A DNA stretch of 27,660 bases from Firm-13 sp964617375 (lineage in GTDB: Bacteria > Bacillota > Clostridia > Saccharofermentanales > Saccharofermentanaceae): NCBI GenBank assembly GCA_964617375.1, contig CAZTXQ010000037.1, positions 1-27,660 on the forward strand, in the 5' to 3' direction. A program made the position numbers and the translations under genes. Below are positions 8,888 through 17,572 of the stretch, piece by piece. The stretch's first letter is position 1. The number at the start of each line of letters is the position of its first letter. The notes beneath the pieces were generated by a model. It ran no database searches. It worked only from the letters and a program-made list of their open reading frames with translations, and was not told the origin of the DNA.

Positions 8888-9205
8888 ATGGACAGCCGTA
8901 TAGAGAATCAACAGACAGACGCCGTAAAAGTCACCGCCATAACGGCACTCTTTGCCACATCCATTCTCATCATGCTCCTCGGCGTCGCATTCGCCGTCTA
9001 CAGCTACCTGTATGACGTAAGTTTCACCGTTATGACCAATCAAATCCACGGTGCAGTCTTTGGCATCGTCATCTTATTCCTTGGTGCCCGTTACTTTTTA
9101 TCCGTTCAAAAGCTGAAAAAAGAAGTCTACAAGAGCATTTCCAGATTTTCCTGGGGCAATTTCAGAGTTGTGAAAGCGACAAAAAATCCGCCCTCCGGCA
9201 AATAA
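8888..9205 (+). CDS. Small two-helix membrane protein of unknown function
   Basis: A 105-residue protein I do not recognise. It has a short charged N-terminus, a hydrophobic segment at about 15-40, a second at about 53-73, and a basic C-terminal tail from about 76 onward. By the positive-inside rule the tail is probably cytoplasmic. The ATG at 8888 is chosen for the GGAAAGGAGGT ribosome site (8870-8880); the frame is open further upstream but runs into the leader hairpin. It lies 27 bases before the Amt-PII gene and behind the same hairpin, so it is almost certainly co-transcribed. A role in assembling or regulating the transporter is only an inference from position. Confidence 0.75.
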   Translation: MDSRIENQQTDAVKVTAITALFATSILIMLLGVAFAVYSYLYDVSFTVMTNQIHGAVFGIVILFLGARYFLSVQKLKKEVYKSISRFSWGNFRVVKATKNPPSGK

Positions 9206-9232
9206 AAAACAAATTGAAAAGGAGTCAGTACT

Positions 9233-11266
9233 ATGAAGAACAAGAAGAAGTATCTCTTTATGCTTTTAATCTGTTCCGTCATTGTTGCCGCCATCCTGTT
9301 TATCGGTTATGCGATAAAAGGTGATTCGTCAGCAGCCGATTCAATCGGGTCCAACTATGTGACGGTTACGGGAACCGAAACGATCACGGATGTCGCGGGG
9401 ACGGCAGCCAAGGCTCAGCTCGGAGCCAACTACACATGGATCATGATCTGTGCCTTTATGGTTTTCTTTTTCCAGTGCGGTTTCGCTATGGTTGAAACCG
9501 GATTCTGCCGCGGCAAGAACGCGGCTCACACCATGACCATGAACTTAATGGTTTTCCTGGTCGGCGCAATCGGCTACTATCTCTGCGGTTTCGCACTGCA
9601 GATGGGTGGTTCCGGCGGCGCAGCCGGTCTGGGCACGGGGGGTGCCGCGCTCAATGCACTTGTTTCGATACCCGGATTCGGAGGCATTGTCGGATACAAG
9701 GGCTTTGGCCTTCTGGGAACCTATGATGCAGGTATCTACGCACTCTTCTTTTTCCAGATGGTTTTCATGGACACAACCGTTACGATCCCGACCGGCGCCA
9801 TGGCCGAGCGTGTCAAGTATTCGGCCGTCGTCATTACGTCCTTCTTTATCTCGATGTTTCTCTACCCGCTGTTCGGCAACTGGGTATGGGGCGGCGGCTG
9901 GCTCTCCACTCTCGGCAAGAACTTTGGAATCGGACACGGTGTTGTTGACTTTGCGGGTTCCGCGGTCGTTCACTCCATGGGCGGCATGATCGCTCTGGCC
10001 GGTGCCATTGTACTTGGGCCCCGTATCGGCAAATTCAAGAAAGACGGCACTGCCCGTGCTTTCCCCGGCCACAATATTCCGATGGCTATCATCGGAACCA
10101 TCATCCTCTTCTTCTGCTGGTTCTCCTTTAACGCAGGTTCGACGCTCAATTCCTCCGACTTCCGCCTGTCGGTAGTCGCCACCAACACGATGATCGCCGG
10201 CGCGATCGGCGGACTTGTCGCTCTCTTCTACATGTGGATCAAGTTCGGCAAACCCGATCCGTCCATGACAGCCAACGGCTGCCTCGCCGGACTTGTCGCC
10301 ATCACGGCTCCCTGCGCTTTTGTAAACGGTTTCTCGGCCTTTATCATCGGAATAGTCGCCGGTCTTCTGGTCTGCGTAGCGGTTCCGTTTGTTGAGAATA
10401 AGCTGAAGCTCGACGATCCGGTCGGTGCAATCTCCGTTCACGGCGTCAACGGCTTCTGGGGCGTATTGTCTCTGGGACTCTTCGCAGACGGCGCCTACGG
10501 TGACGGAATCAACGGAGTAAGCGGCGGAGTCAAAGGTCTCTTCTTCGGAGACGCCTCCCAGCTTCTCGCACAGGTCATCTGCCTTCTCGTTCTTCTGGTC
10601 TGGGGCTTCGGCGTATCTTTTGTCTTCTTTAAGGTACTCGATAAGGTCTGGGGTCTTCGTGTCGCACCGGAAGATGAACTTGAAGGACTCGACGTTCCCG
10701 AAATGGGCGTTCTCGCCTATCCCGACAGCGCGATGACACGTTCCGAGCTCGACTTCGACTCGGCCGACAACAAGCCGATCGCACAGCTCGAAAGATTCAA
10801 TTACTACACAGCCAAGAAGGAAGCCGCTTCCGCCTCCGAAAAGGTTTCTCCGGACCGCGCGGTTCCCGTAGAACTTGTAACGTCGCCTTCCACACAGATG
10901 GCATCCGACGTAAAGATCACCAAGATCGACATCATTATTAAGCAGAGTAAATTTGAAGCACTGAAGGAAGCGATGAATAAGATCGGAATTACCGGTATGA
11001 CAGTGACACAGGTACTCGGCTGCGGTGCTCAGAAGGGCAAGACGGAATACTACCGCGGCGTTGAAACCGAGATCAACCTTCTGCCGAAAGTACAGGTAGA
11101 GATCGTAGTCGCCAAGGTTCCCGTAAGACTTGTCATCGAAACGGCCAAGAAGGTTCTTTACACCGGTCATATCGGTGACGGTAAAATCTTCGTTTACGAT
11201 GTGGAGAATGTCGTCAAGGTCCGTACAGGTGAAGAAGGATACGACGCTTTGCAGGACGTAGAATAA
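9233..11266 (+). CDS. amt: Ammonium transporter fused to a C-terminal PII regulator
   Basis: A 677-residue Amt/Rh-family ammonium channel with a complete PII (GlnB/GlnK) domain at its C-terminus. A cleavable signal or first helix (residues 7-27) leads into the Amt core at about 66-475. The core has MVETGF and GKNAAH, and the paired pore histidines at H247 (VVHSMGG) and H403 (SVHGVNG). A polar linker of about 80 residues joins the PII domain at about 561-677. PII hallmarks are present: QKGKTEYYRG, LLPKV, TGHIGDGKIF and VRTGEEG. The T-loop arginine that plugs the pore in GlnK-AmtB complexes is kept (R608), but the uridylylated tyrosine position is threonine (T612). The ribosome site is AAAAGGAG before the ATG at 9233. 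Control by ATP/ADP and 2-oxoglutarate without uridylylation is inferred. Confidence 0.93.
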   Translation: MKNKKKYLFMLLICSVIVAAILFIGYAIKGDSSAADSIGSNYVTVTGTETITDVAGTAAKAQLGANYTWIMICAFMVFFFQCGFAMVETGFCRGKNAAHTMTMNLMVFLVGAIGYYLCGFALQMGGSGGAAGLGTGGAALNALVSIPGFGGIVGYKGFGLLGTYDAGIYALFFFQMVFMDTTVTIPTGAMAERVKYSAVVITSFFISMFLYPLFGNWVWGGGWLSTLGKNFGIGHGVVDFAGSAVVHSMGGMIALAGAIVLGPRIGKFKKDGTARAFPGHNIPMAIIGTIILFFCWFSFNAGSTLNSSDFRLSVVATNTMIAGAIGGLVALFYMWIKFGKPDPSMTANGCLAGLVAITAPCAFVNGFSAFIIGIVAGLLVCVAVPFVENKLKLDDPVGAISVHGVNGFWGVLSLGLFADGAYGDGINGVSGGVKGLFFGDASQLLAQVICLLVLLVWGFGVSFVFFKVLDKVWGLRVAPEDELEGLDVPEMGVLAYPDSAMTRSELDFDSADNKPIAQLERFNYYTAKKEAASASEKVSPDRAVPVELVTSPSTQMASDVKITKIDIIIKQSKFEALKEAMNKIGITGMTVTQVLGCGAQKGKTEYYRGVETEINLLPKVQVEIVVAKVPVRLVIETAKKVLYTGHIGDGKIFVYDVENVVKVRTGEEGYDALQDVE

Positions 11267-11275
11267 CACCCTTCA

Positions 11276-11312
11276 ATCCCGTCTAAAGTACATATCAAAG
11301 GTCTGACGGGAT
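11276..11312 (+). repeat. Inverted repeat downstream of amt
   Basis: ATCCCGTC (11276-11283) pairs with GACGGGAT (11305-11312) around a 21-base loop. No T-run follows, so it is not a terminator by itself. It sits just before the strong terminator and could protect the mRNA 3' end. Confidence 0.4.
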
Positions 11313-11325
11313 ACACACATTCCTC

Positions 11326-11376
11326 GCACATACAAAGGTCCGGGTACAGCACCGGCCCTTTGTATGTGCCTTTTTG
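11326..11376 (+). terminator. Rho-independent terminator of the amt operon
   Basis: A perfect 13-base-pair stem, GCACATACAAAGG (11326-11338) with CCTTTGTATGTGC (11357-11369), is followed by CTTTTTG. The loop contains a second CCGG/CCGG pairing. On the minus strand there is no U-tract, so it is not an obvious terminator for the convergent gene. Confidence 0.88.
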
Positions 11377-11384
11377 TATTCAGA

Positions 11385-13934
11385 TCACTTGCAGATCAGG
11401 CTCTGTGAGACGATATCGGAATAGATCTGAAGATCGTCCGTTTGGATGACCCTGATTACATCGGCAAAGGCAGCGCCCTCCGGCACGATCTCCGAAAAGA
11501 GATTTTCGCGCTCCAATACATATTCCGGATGGAAGACAACGTCCTTCTGCCCGTCAAAAATCGCCGCGTAAAAAATACCGGTCTCGACCAGATCCTGGAA
11601 AAAATGACTGCCGTAGGACAGTTCCGGGGCAAACCCCGCTTCCCGGGACGCCACTTCGCACAAGACCGCCATATTGCACAGCTCCGAAAAATGAACGGGT
11701 ACACCAAGTGACGGAGTCGTGGTCCCCCAGCGGCCCGGTCCGATCAGCATCAGGCTTCTCCCCTTCAGCGCCGTATTGATATATCCGATCTGCCTCGCGA
11801 CGGAGTATTTGGAAGCCTCGTTCAGCTTCTGATAGCGGATCGGGTCGACATAGATGACATAGTCCATCTTAAGGCGTACGTTGCCGCCCATGAAGCTGCC
11901 CTTCGTCGAGAAGAAACAGTCGTCCTTCCCGATCAGATCCGGCATCTCGACCGATTTGCCGAGACCGGATGTCTGAAGCGGACGGCACTGCAGAAGATTG
12001 ATGCGGAATCTCCCGTCCGGTGTGAAATTGGCGGCAAATTCGATATCGACCGGATAATTGTAGACCTTTGAGACGAGCGCAAGGATATCCCTCATAATCA
12101 CCGCGAACTCGGTCGTCTTCAGTAGCTTTTTGAAATCATAGATCCCCGGCACCTTACGGTTCCTTATTCCTTCTTCGCGATAACGTCTGGCCGTCTCATA
12201 ATCCTGGCTTGCAAAAAGCTCCTTGTCCGCCTTGATATCTGTCTCGAAGATCCGGTCAAGGTCCTCCGAGGTAAGCTCGTTCCCCGGCAGGGATATGACA
12301 TCCGCAGCGTGCTGTGAGTATTCCTTCCGATCCTCATAATCCATCGGCGACATGCGAAGAGGATCGTCAAGGCAGATGATCTTCACGTAGTCGTGCGACG
12401 TCCGGTCCACAGCTCTGGTTCCAAGACCGAAAACCATACGCAGCATACCTGCATCCATCTTGATTGCTTTGTCCCAGACATACAGATTGGAAGAATTGCC
12501 GACACCTGCGACATGCGGAAAGAAAAGGCCGCCGTACTGGTCTCCCGAGACTCTCTGGACAAGAATCGCCATCTGCTCGTCGCTTTCGAAGAGTCCCCGG
12601 TTCATGCGGTATGCCAGCGCGTCCTCGTTCATGGTACTTGCGTAGACCGTCCGTACCGCCTGTTCGAAGGCCTCATAGCGTTCTTCCGGCGTTCCCTGGT
12701 TGGGACAGAAGACGCTCTCGTACTTGCCGGCGAACGCATTTCCAAAATTGTCCTCGAGGAGCGAGCTCGATCGCACGATAATCGGAAATTGTCCGAAATA
12801 TTCGAGCATCTGGATGAACTGCTCCTGAATGTCCTTGGGAAATTTGCCGCGGAGCATTTTGTCTCTGAGCTCCGGCGCGAAAGAATAGTAGCCCTCCGCG
12901 GTTCTTTGCTTTGTATGAAGCCGCCACCAGCCGTTTTGAACGATATAGGTATAGAAGACATCCGATCCGAGATAATAGGAATCATGCGACTCCATATAGG
13001 GAGTATAACGGCCGAATCCGTCCTTTTCGAGAATCTTTCTGGCTATGAGCATACCGATGCTCTTGCCGCCGATAAAGCCCGTCCCGAGCTCCCTCGATGC
13101 GATCGCCAGTATATCGGAAAGCGAGAAATAGCGGTCGCACAGATCAAACATCCTCGACTGCGCGCCGAACATCATCCGCATCAGCTCTCTTTTTACCGAC
13201 TCCTGTTCTTCCGGTGAATGAACAAGAACGGCCTTTGCTTTTCGAAAATAGGCGGTCCAATAGTCCATACGGTCGCCGCTCGAGTGAATTTTCGAGAAGA
13301 GTTCGGCGACCTCGGCGCTGGAAGTAATGCTGGTTGCTTCCTGTTCGCGTATCAGGTGCGGGAAAAACATCGTCGACGAATATCTCTGCCAGACTTTAAG
13401 AGGGTGCACGTAAAGACGTTCGTCCAGCTGGTACAGATCCAGAAGAAGCTGTGTCGTTTCGCGTATGCCGGCAATGGTGGCAAACGTATGCGTGTTTCTT
13501 CGAAGCGCAAAATAAGCGACCGTATCCAGCTCGTAGAGATACGGACAGGTAACCTTAAAGAAATTGCCGATCATGAGATCAGAATACCAGTATTTAAGAA
13601 GATCCGTCAGGCAATCGAAAACATAGAAGGCACGCTTCCCCTCGCTCTTTACAATCCGGTGTACTTCCGACGCAAAACTTTCGAATCCGACCTGAGGATC
13701 AATCCGGCGAAGAAGAATATCCGGATCGTCCGGCAGGAGCGGTTCGTGGCTTCCGAAGCGCATATAGACCAGTTTTCGCCGGTCTTTTCTGGCTTGCCGT
13801 ACAAACGGTTCAATCATCTTCCTGTAATCCGCCACGGACTCGACCTTCCATACGACATTGTCTCCGAGACGAAGGCCGTCGATCACGTTGTCAAGTCCGA
13901 GCATACCTGTGCTTACACGGTCAAATACTTCCAT
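11385..13934 (-). CDS. KaiC-like/PEP-pyruvate-binding domain protein
   Basis: An 849-residue cytoplasmic protein with two recognisable parts. Residues 1-250 resemble a RecA/KaiC-type domain (STGMLGLDNVIDG near the start), but the expected P-loop GK[ST] is missing; the segment reads LRLGDNVVWKV. From about 285 it matches the nucleotide-binding domain of PEP synthase and pyruvate phosphate dikinase: GTGFIGGKSIGM, PIIVRSSSLLED at 384-395, FAGKYESVF, and later GPGRWGTTTPSLG. The catalytic phosphohistidine domain and the PEP/pyruvate TIM barrel are absent, so it cannot be a complete PEP synthase or dikinase. I start at 13934 because GTGGAGG lies four bases upstream. It follows deoD by 34 bases and is probably co-transcribed. 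Substrate and role are unknown. Confidence 0.8.
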   Translation of the reverse strand: MEVFDRVSTGMLGLDNVIDGLRLGDNVVWKVESVADYRKMIEPFVRQARKDRRKLVYMRFGSHEPLLPDDPDILLRRIDPQVGFESFASEVHRIVKSEGKRAFYVFDCLTDLLKYWYSDLMIGNFFKVTCPYLYELDTVAYFALRRNTHTFATIAGIRETTQLLLDLYQLDERLYVHPLKVWQRYSSTMFFPHLIREQEATSITSSAEVAELFSKIHSSGDRMDYWTAYFRKAKAVLVHSPEEQESVKRELMRMMFGAQSRMFDLCDRYFSLSDILAIASRELGTGFIGGKSIGMLIARKILEKDGFGRYTPYMESHDSYYLGSDVFYTYIVQNGWWRLHTKQRTAEGYYSFAPELRDKMLRGKFPKDIQEQFIQMLEYFGQFPIIVRSSSLLEDNFGNAFAGKYESVFCPNQGTPEERYEAFEQAVRTVYASTMNEDALAYRMNRGLFESDEQMAILVQRVSGDQYGGLFFPHVAGVGNSSNLYVWDKAIKMDAGMLRMVFGLGTRAVDRTSHDYVKIICLDDPLRMSPMDYEDRKEYSQHAADVISLPGNELTSEDLDRIFETDIKADKELFASQDYETARRYREEGIRNRKVPGIYDFKKLLKTTEFAVIMRDILALVSKVYNYPVDIEFAANFTPDGRFRINLLQCRPLQTSGLGKSVEMPDLIGKDDCFFSTKGSFMGGNVRLKMDYVIYVDPIRYQKLNEASKYSVARQIGYINTALKGRSLMLIGPGRWGTTTPSLGVPVHFSELCNMAVLCEVASREAGFAPELSYGSHFFQDLVETGIFYAAIFDGQKDVVFHPEYVLERENLFSEIVPEGAAFADVIRVIQTDDLQIYSDIVSQSLICK

Positions 13935-13968
13935 AGCGCCTCCACGGGAAAAGTTAACACGTTTTGAA

Positions 13969-14673
13969 TCAGATGATCTCGAGTGCAAGTTTTATCATGT
14001 CGCTAAACGATGTCTGGCGTTCCTCTGTCGTACACTTTTCGCCGGTCACGAGATGATCGCTCACGGTAAGCAGGGAAAGCGCCTTGCGGCCGTGTCTGGC
14101 TGCCAAAGTATACAGTTCGCATGTCTCCATATCCATGGCGGCGACTCCGTACCCGGTCATCAGTTCCCGCTTGGCAACAAGCCGGTCATCGTAGAACTTA
14201 TCGCTTGTAAACACACCGGCGGCAACGGCTTTCACGCCGCCTGCCTTTGCTGCTTCCCATGCTTTCAGCAGCAATTCAAAGGATGCCGTCGGGGCGAAAC
14301 AGATGCTGCCGAACCGGTCATGGTTCATACCGGAATCGGTCGAAGCGCCGACCGCAATAACGACGTCTTTGATGTGAACGTCCTCACGGATCGATCCGCA
14401 GGTACCGACGCGGATTAAGGTTTCGGCCTCGTAGTGCTCCATGAGCTCATTCGCATATATGGAGATCGACGGCGCACCCATTCCCGTACCCTGTACCGAT
14501 ACGCGCTTCCCGCGATACGTGCCGGTAAACCCGAGCATTCCCCGTATCCCGTTGTAGCAAACCGCATTCTCAAGAAAATTTTCAGCGATATATTTCGCCC
14601 GAAGCGGATCGCCGGGCAGCAGTACCGCCGACGCTATATCGCCTTTGTTCGCGGAATTATGCATCGTACTCAC
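13969..14673 (-). CDS. deoD: Purine nucleoside phosphorylase, DeoD type
   Basis: Cytoplasmic purine salvage enzyme that splits purine (deoxy)nucleosides with phosphate to free base and (deoxy)ribose-1-phosphate. The 234 residues match DeoD length. Family signatures are visible: LLPGDPLRAKYIAENFL, GTGMGAPS, the phosphate/ribose motif RVGTCGSI, and AMDMETCELY in the base/ribose pocket. There is an ATG three codons in (14664), but GAGGAGGAA sits eight bases before the GTG at 14673 and 17 before that ATG, so I choose the GTG. It is first of a probable pair with the gene at 11385-13934. Confidence 0.95.
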   Translation of the reverse strand: MSTMHNSANKGDIASAVLLPGDPLRAKYIAENFLENAVCYNGIRGMLGFTGTYRGKRVSVQGTGMGAPSISIYANELMEHYEAETLIRVGTCGSIREDVHIKDVVIAVGASTDSGMNHDRFGSICFAPTASFELLLKAWEAAKAGGVKAVAAGVFTSDKFYDDRLVAKRELMTGYGVAAMDMETCELYTLAARHGRKALSLLTVSDHLVTGEKCTTEERQTSFSDMIKLALEII

Positions 14674-14716
14674 AGAAAATTCCTCCTCGTATCTAAGAAT
14701 CTTCCTCTATCATTTC

Positions 14717-14722
14717 AGTATA
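14717..14722 (-). promoter_or_regulatory. Possible -10 box of deoD
   Basis: TATACT on the minus strand, about 45 bases before the deoD start. No convincing -35 box is present, so this is a weak call. Confidence 0.3.
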
Positions 14723-14783
14723 TCGTAAATCGGACGCTTCGATCATATACGGCCTTCCGTCTTACTACTTTTCGCGCGAAAAA

Positions 14784-14792
14784 TGCTATACT
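14784..14792 (+). promoter_or_regulatory. Extended -10 promoter of the flavoprotein operon
   Basis: TGC-TATACT forms an extended -10 about 60 bases before the start at 14853. The -35 region is poor (ACTACT at a 17-base spacing), which is tolerated when the TGn extension is present. Confidence 0.5.
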
Positions 14793-14810
14793 GACGTCAT
14801 ATTCTTACGT

Positions 14811-14835
14811 GTTCGCCGGCCATGATCCGGCGGAC
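14811..14835 (+). repeat. Hairpin in the leader of the flavoprotein operon
   Basis: GTTCGCCGG (14811-14819) pairs with CCGGCGGAC (14827-14835) with one G-U pair and a seven-base loop. It ends nine bases before the GGAG ribosome site and has no T-run. It could affect translation or mRNA stability; no known riboswitch or protein-binding element was recognised. Confidence 0.4.
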
Positions 14836-14852
14836 AAATCATCGGAGTGTAC

Positions 14853-16313
14853 ATGCAGAAGATTTATGACGTGATCATCATCGGCGCGGGTGTAATCGGA
14901 AGTGCCGTCGCACGGGAGCTTTCCCGATATACGTTAAGCATCGCCGTCCTCGAAAAGGAGACGGATGTCGTGTCCGGAACCAGCGGAAGGAACTCCGCGG
15001 TCCTCCATGCGGGATTCAACAACAAACCCGGTACGCTAATGGCAAAATACTGTGTCGAGGGGAACCTTGGTTTCGACCAGGCCGCGAAGGATCTCGATGT
15101 TCCTTTTCGAAGAACCGGAAAACTGGTTGTCGGATTCGACGAAGACGATTATCACGGGCTTGAGTCCCTTAAGTCGCAGGGCGACAGAAACGGCTGTCCC
15201 GGTCTCGAACTGATCGACGCAGCGAAGATCGCCGGGCTCGCCCCCGGTATCGGCGGGCACTTTGCCCTTTATTCCCCGATGACCGGCATTCTCGATTCGT
15301 TTCTGTATACGATCGCCCTTGCAGAGAACGCTCAAAAGAACGGTGCGGAATTTTTCCTCAACCAGAATGTAACGGGAATCGAGAAAAAGGATGAGAACTA
15401 TACGATCCGGACGGGCACCGCATCGTTCACGGGCCGATGGATCATCAACTGCGCCGGTCTATACTCCGACCGGATCGCAAACATGCTCGGAATAAGCGAA
15501 TACACGATATATCCATGCCGCGGCGAGTATTTTATCCTCGACAAGAAGCTCGCCCCTCTTCTCCCCATGCCGGCCTACCCTGTTCCGAACGCCAAGTCCG
15601 GCGGTCTCGGAATCCATCTGACACCGACTGTCGACGGCACGATTCTGATTGGACCAAGTGCCGAATACATCGATGATCGAGACGATTACTCCTCGACAAG
15701 ACCCGTCATGGATCTCCTATTGGAGGACGGTGCAAGGATCTTTCCCGCACTCTCCCCGAACGCGGTCATCCGCAGTTACTCCGGAATACGTCCGAAGCTC
15801 TCCGGCAAAAACAAAGGCGGTTATGCGGACTTTGTGATCGAAGAAAGAGACACTTCTCCCCACGCGATCCATCTGATCGGGATCGAGTCCCCCGGCCTTA
15901 CCGCGTCTCTCCCGATCGCCCGCGAAGTCGTTTCCAGGATTGCACAACGGGAAGATCTGAAAGAGAATCCCGGGTTTGATCCGACACGCCGGGGAATCGT
16001 CCGGTTTCGCGATCTACCGCGCGAAAAGCAGAGCGAAAGGATCGCTTCCGACCCGAATTACGGCGAGATTATCTGCCGCTGTGAGACCGTAACGAAAGCG
16101 GAAATACTGGAAGCGATTCATAACCCCCTGGGTGTTTGTACCTTTTCGGGCATCAAGGTCCGTACGCGCGCCATGATGGGACGCTGCCAGGGCGGATACT
16201 GCCAGACCCGGATTGCCGGGATGATTATGGAAGAAAAAGGCCTCGAACCGGAAGAAATTATCGCTTCCGGCAAGGGTTCCAATCTGTTCGTCGGGAGGCT
16301 CAGAGATTCATGA
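14853..16313 (+). CDS. GlpA-like FAD-dependent oxidoreductase with BFD-type [2Fe-2S] tail
   Basis: A 486-residue flavoprotein of the DAO fold: an FAD motif IIGAGVIGSA near residues 8-17, the SGRNSAVLHAG block typical of glycerol-3-phosphate dehydrogenase and L-2-hydroxyglutarate oxidase relatives, and a C-terminal BFD-like domain. Its four cysteines are arranged C408-x-C410 and C445-x4-C450, suited to a [2Fe-2S] cluster. The layout matches GlpA of anaerobic glycerol-3-phosphate dehydrogenase. However, no glpK or glpF lies nearby, so another hydroxy-acid substrate is possible. I start at the ATG at 14853, five bases after GGAG; an upstream GTG at 14847 overlaps that ribosome site. The stop overlaps the next gene (ATGA). 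Confidence 0.8.
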   Translation: MQKIYDVIIIGAGVIGSAVARELSRYTLSIAVLEKETDVVSGTSGRNSAVLHAGFNNKPGTLMAKYCVEGNLGFDQAAKDLDVPFRRTGKLVVGFDEDDYHGLESLKSQGDRNGCPGLELIDAAKIAGLAPGIGGHFALYSPMTGILDSFLYTIALAENAQKNGAEFFLNQNVTGIEKKDENYTIRTGTASFTGRWIINCAGLYSDRIANMLGISEYTIYPCRGEYFILDKKLAPLLPMPAYPVPNAKSGGLGIHLTPTVDGTILIGPSAEYIDDRDDYSSTRPVMDLLLEDGARIFPALSPNAVIRSYSGIRPKLSGKNKGGYADFVIEERDTSPHAIHLIGIESPGLTASLPIAREVVSRIAQREDLKENPGFDPTRRGIVRFRDLPREKQSERIASDPNYGEIICRCETVTKAEILEAIHNPLGVCTFSGIKVRTRAMMGRCQGGYCQTRIAGMIMEEKGLEPEEIIASGKGSNLFVGRLRDS

Positions 16314-17572
16314 ATGTAAGCGACACTTTGATCCCCGTCGAACACGATGTCGTCATCATCGGCGGCGGACCGGCCGGACTTGCCGCGGCTGTCCGGCTCC
16401 ATAAACTAGGTATCCGTGATATCGTCGTTCTCGAACGCGAAAAGGAACCCGGCGGCATTCTGCGCCAGTGCATCCACGACGGCTTCGGACTCACGCGTTT
16501 CGGCGAGTCGTTAAGCGGACCCGAATACGCCGCGAGATTCATCGACGAAGCAAAAACACTGGGCATCACAGTTCGGACCGACATGTCCGTTCTGGAAATC
16601 ACGCCTGAGCGGGTCATAACCGCCGCATCAAAGGACGGACTTTTTACCATGAAAGCACGCTCGGTCATACTGGCCATGGGCTGCCGTGAACGAACGCGTG
16701 AAGCGATACGGATTCCCGGAACACGTCCGGCCGGCGTCTATACCGCCGGTGTTGCGCAGGCCTATATGAATCTGAAGAATATTATGGTCGGCCGGAAAAT
16801 CGTCATCCTGGGATCCGGTGACATCGGGCTGATCATGGCGCGCCGGTTCACGCTCGAAGGCGCTCTGGTAAAAGCCGTCTTCGAGGTTCTTCCGTACCCG
16901 AGCGGTCTTCCCCGCAATATTGAACAGTGCCTTATGGACTTTGATATACCGCTCTTTCTCGGGCATACCGTGACGGAAATCCACGGCAAAGATCGCCTCG
17001 AAGGCGTCACTGTAAGCCGTGTCGACGAATCGATGCAGCCGGTCCCCGGCAGCGAAGCCTATTATGAATGCGATACGCTGATCCTTTCCGTCGGCCTGAT
17101 CCCCGAAAACGAGCTGTCGGAGAAAGCCGGCGTCCTTCTGGACCCCCGTACCAAAGGCCCCTCTGTTGACGAATACTATCAGACAAGCATGCCGGGAATC
17201 TTCGCCGCGGGCAACGTCCTTCAGGTACACGACCTCGTCGATTTTGTCTCCGCCGAAGCGGAAACGCTCGCCGAATCGGTCTCCGGGTATCTCCGCGACA
17301 AAGATCTGCCCGAATCCTCTATTCCGATCGAAGCATCCCGGGACATCTCGTACACCGTCCCGTGCAGGATCGGCGGAAAAACAGACTGGATTCTCTCGCT
17401 CCGGGTCAAGGAACCGCGGAGAAATATTCGAATCGAACTGATTCGGGAAGGAAAAGTAATCAAGTCCAGGAATTTCCGGAAAGCGCTTCCGGCGGAAATG
17501 ATCCGGATACCCGTAAGCGCACACGAAACAACCGGAAACGGACCCGTTACCGTGGTCATTCGCGATGAATAA
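16310..17572 (+). CDS. GlpB-like / thioredoxin-reductase-fold FAD-NAD oxidoreductase
   Basis: A 420-residue pyridine-nucleotide-disulfide-type flavoprotein. The FAD motif VIIGGGPAGLAAA is near residues 15-27, an AMGCRERTRE block follows, then a second dinucleotide motif VILGSGDIGL. The third FAD contact is GIFAAGNVL. There is no CxxC redox pair, so it is not a thioredoxin reductase. It is the usual operon partner of the GlpA-like protein and probably moves electrons from that subunit to a nucleotide or carrier; the direction is unknown. The ATG overlaps the upstream stop by four bases, with GGGAGG about 11 bases before. Its stop overlaps the next gene by eight bases. Confidence 0.82.
   Translation: MNVSDTLIPVEHDVVIIGGGPAGLAAAVRLHKLGIRDIVVLEREKEPGGILRQCIHDGFGLTRFGESLSGPEYAARFIDEAKTLGITVRTDMSVLEITPERVITAASKDGLFTMKARSVILAMGCRERTREAIRIPGTRPAGVYTAGVAQAYMNLKNIMVGRKIVILGSGDIGLIMARRFTLEGALVKAVFEVLPYPSGLPRNIEQCLMDFDIPLFLGHTVTEIHGKDRLEGVTVSRVDESMQPVPGSEAYYECDTLILSVGLIPENELSEKAGVLLDPRTKGPSVDEYYQTSMPGIFAAGNVLQVHDLVDFVSAEAETLAESVSGYLRDKDLPESSIPIEASRDISYTVPCRIGGKTDWILSLRVKEPRRNIRIELIREGKVIKSRNFRKALPAEMIRIPVSAHETTGNGPVTVVIRDE

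Noticed and set aside
9545..11269. A 574-codon minus-strand open frame opposite the Amt-PII gene
   Set aside because: It is fully antisense to a clear transporter gene and has no membrane segments or family motifs.
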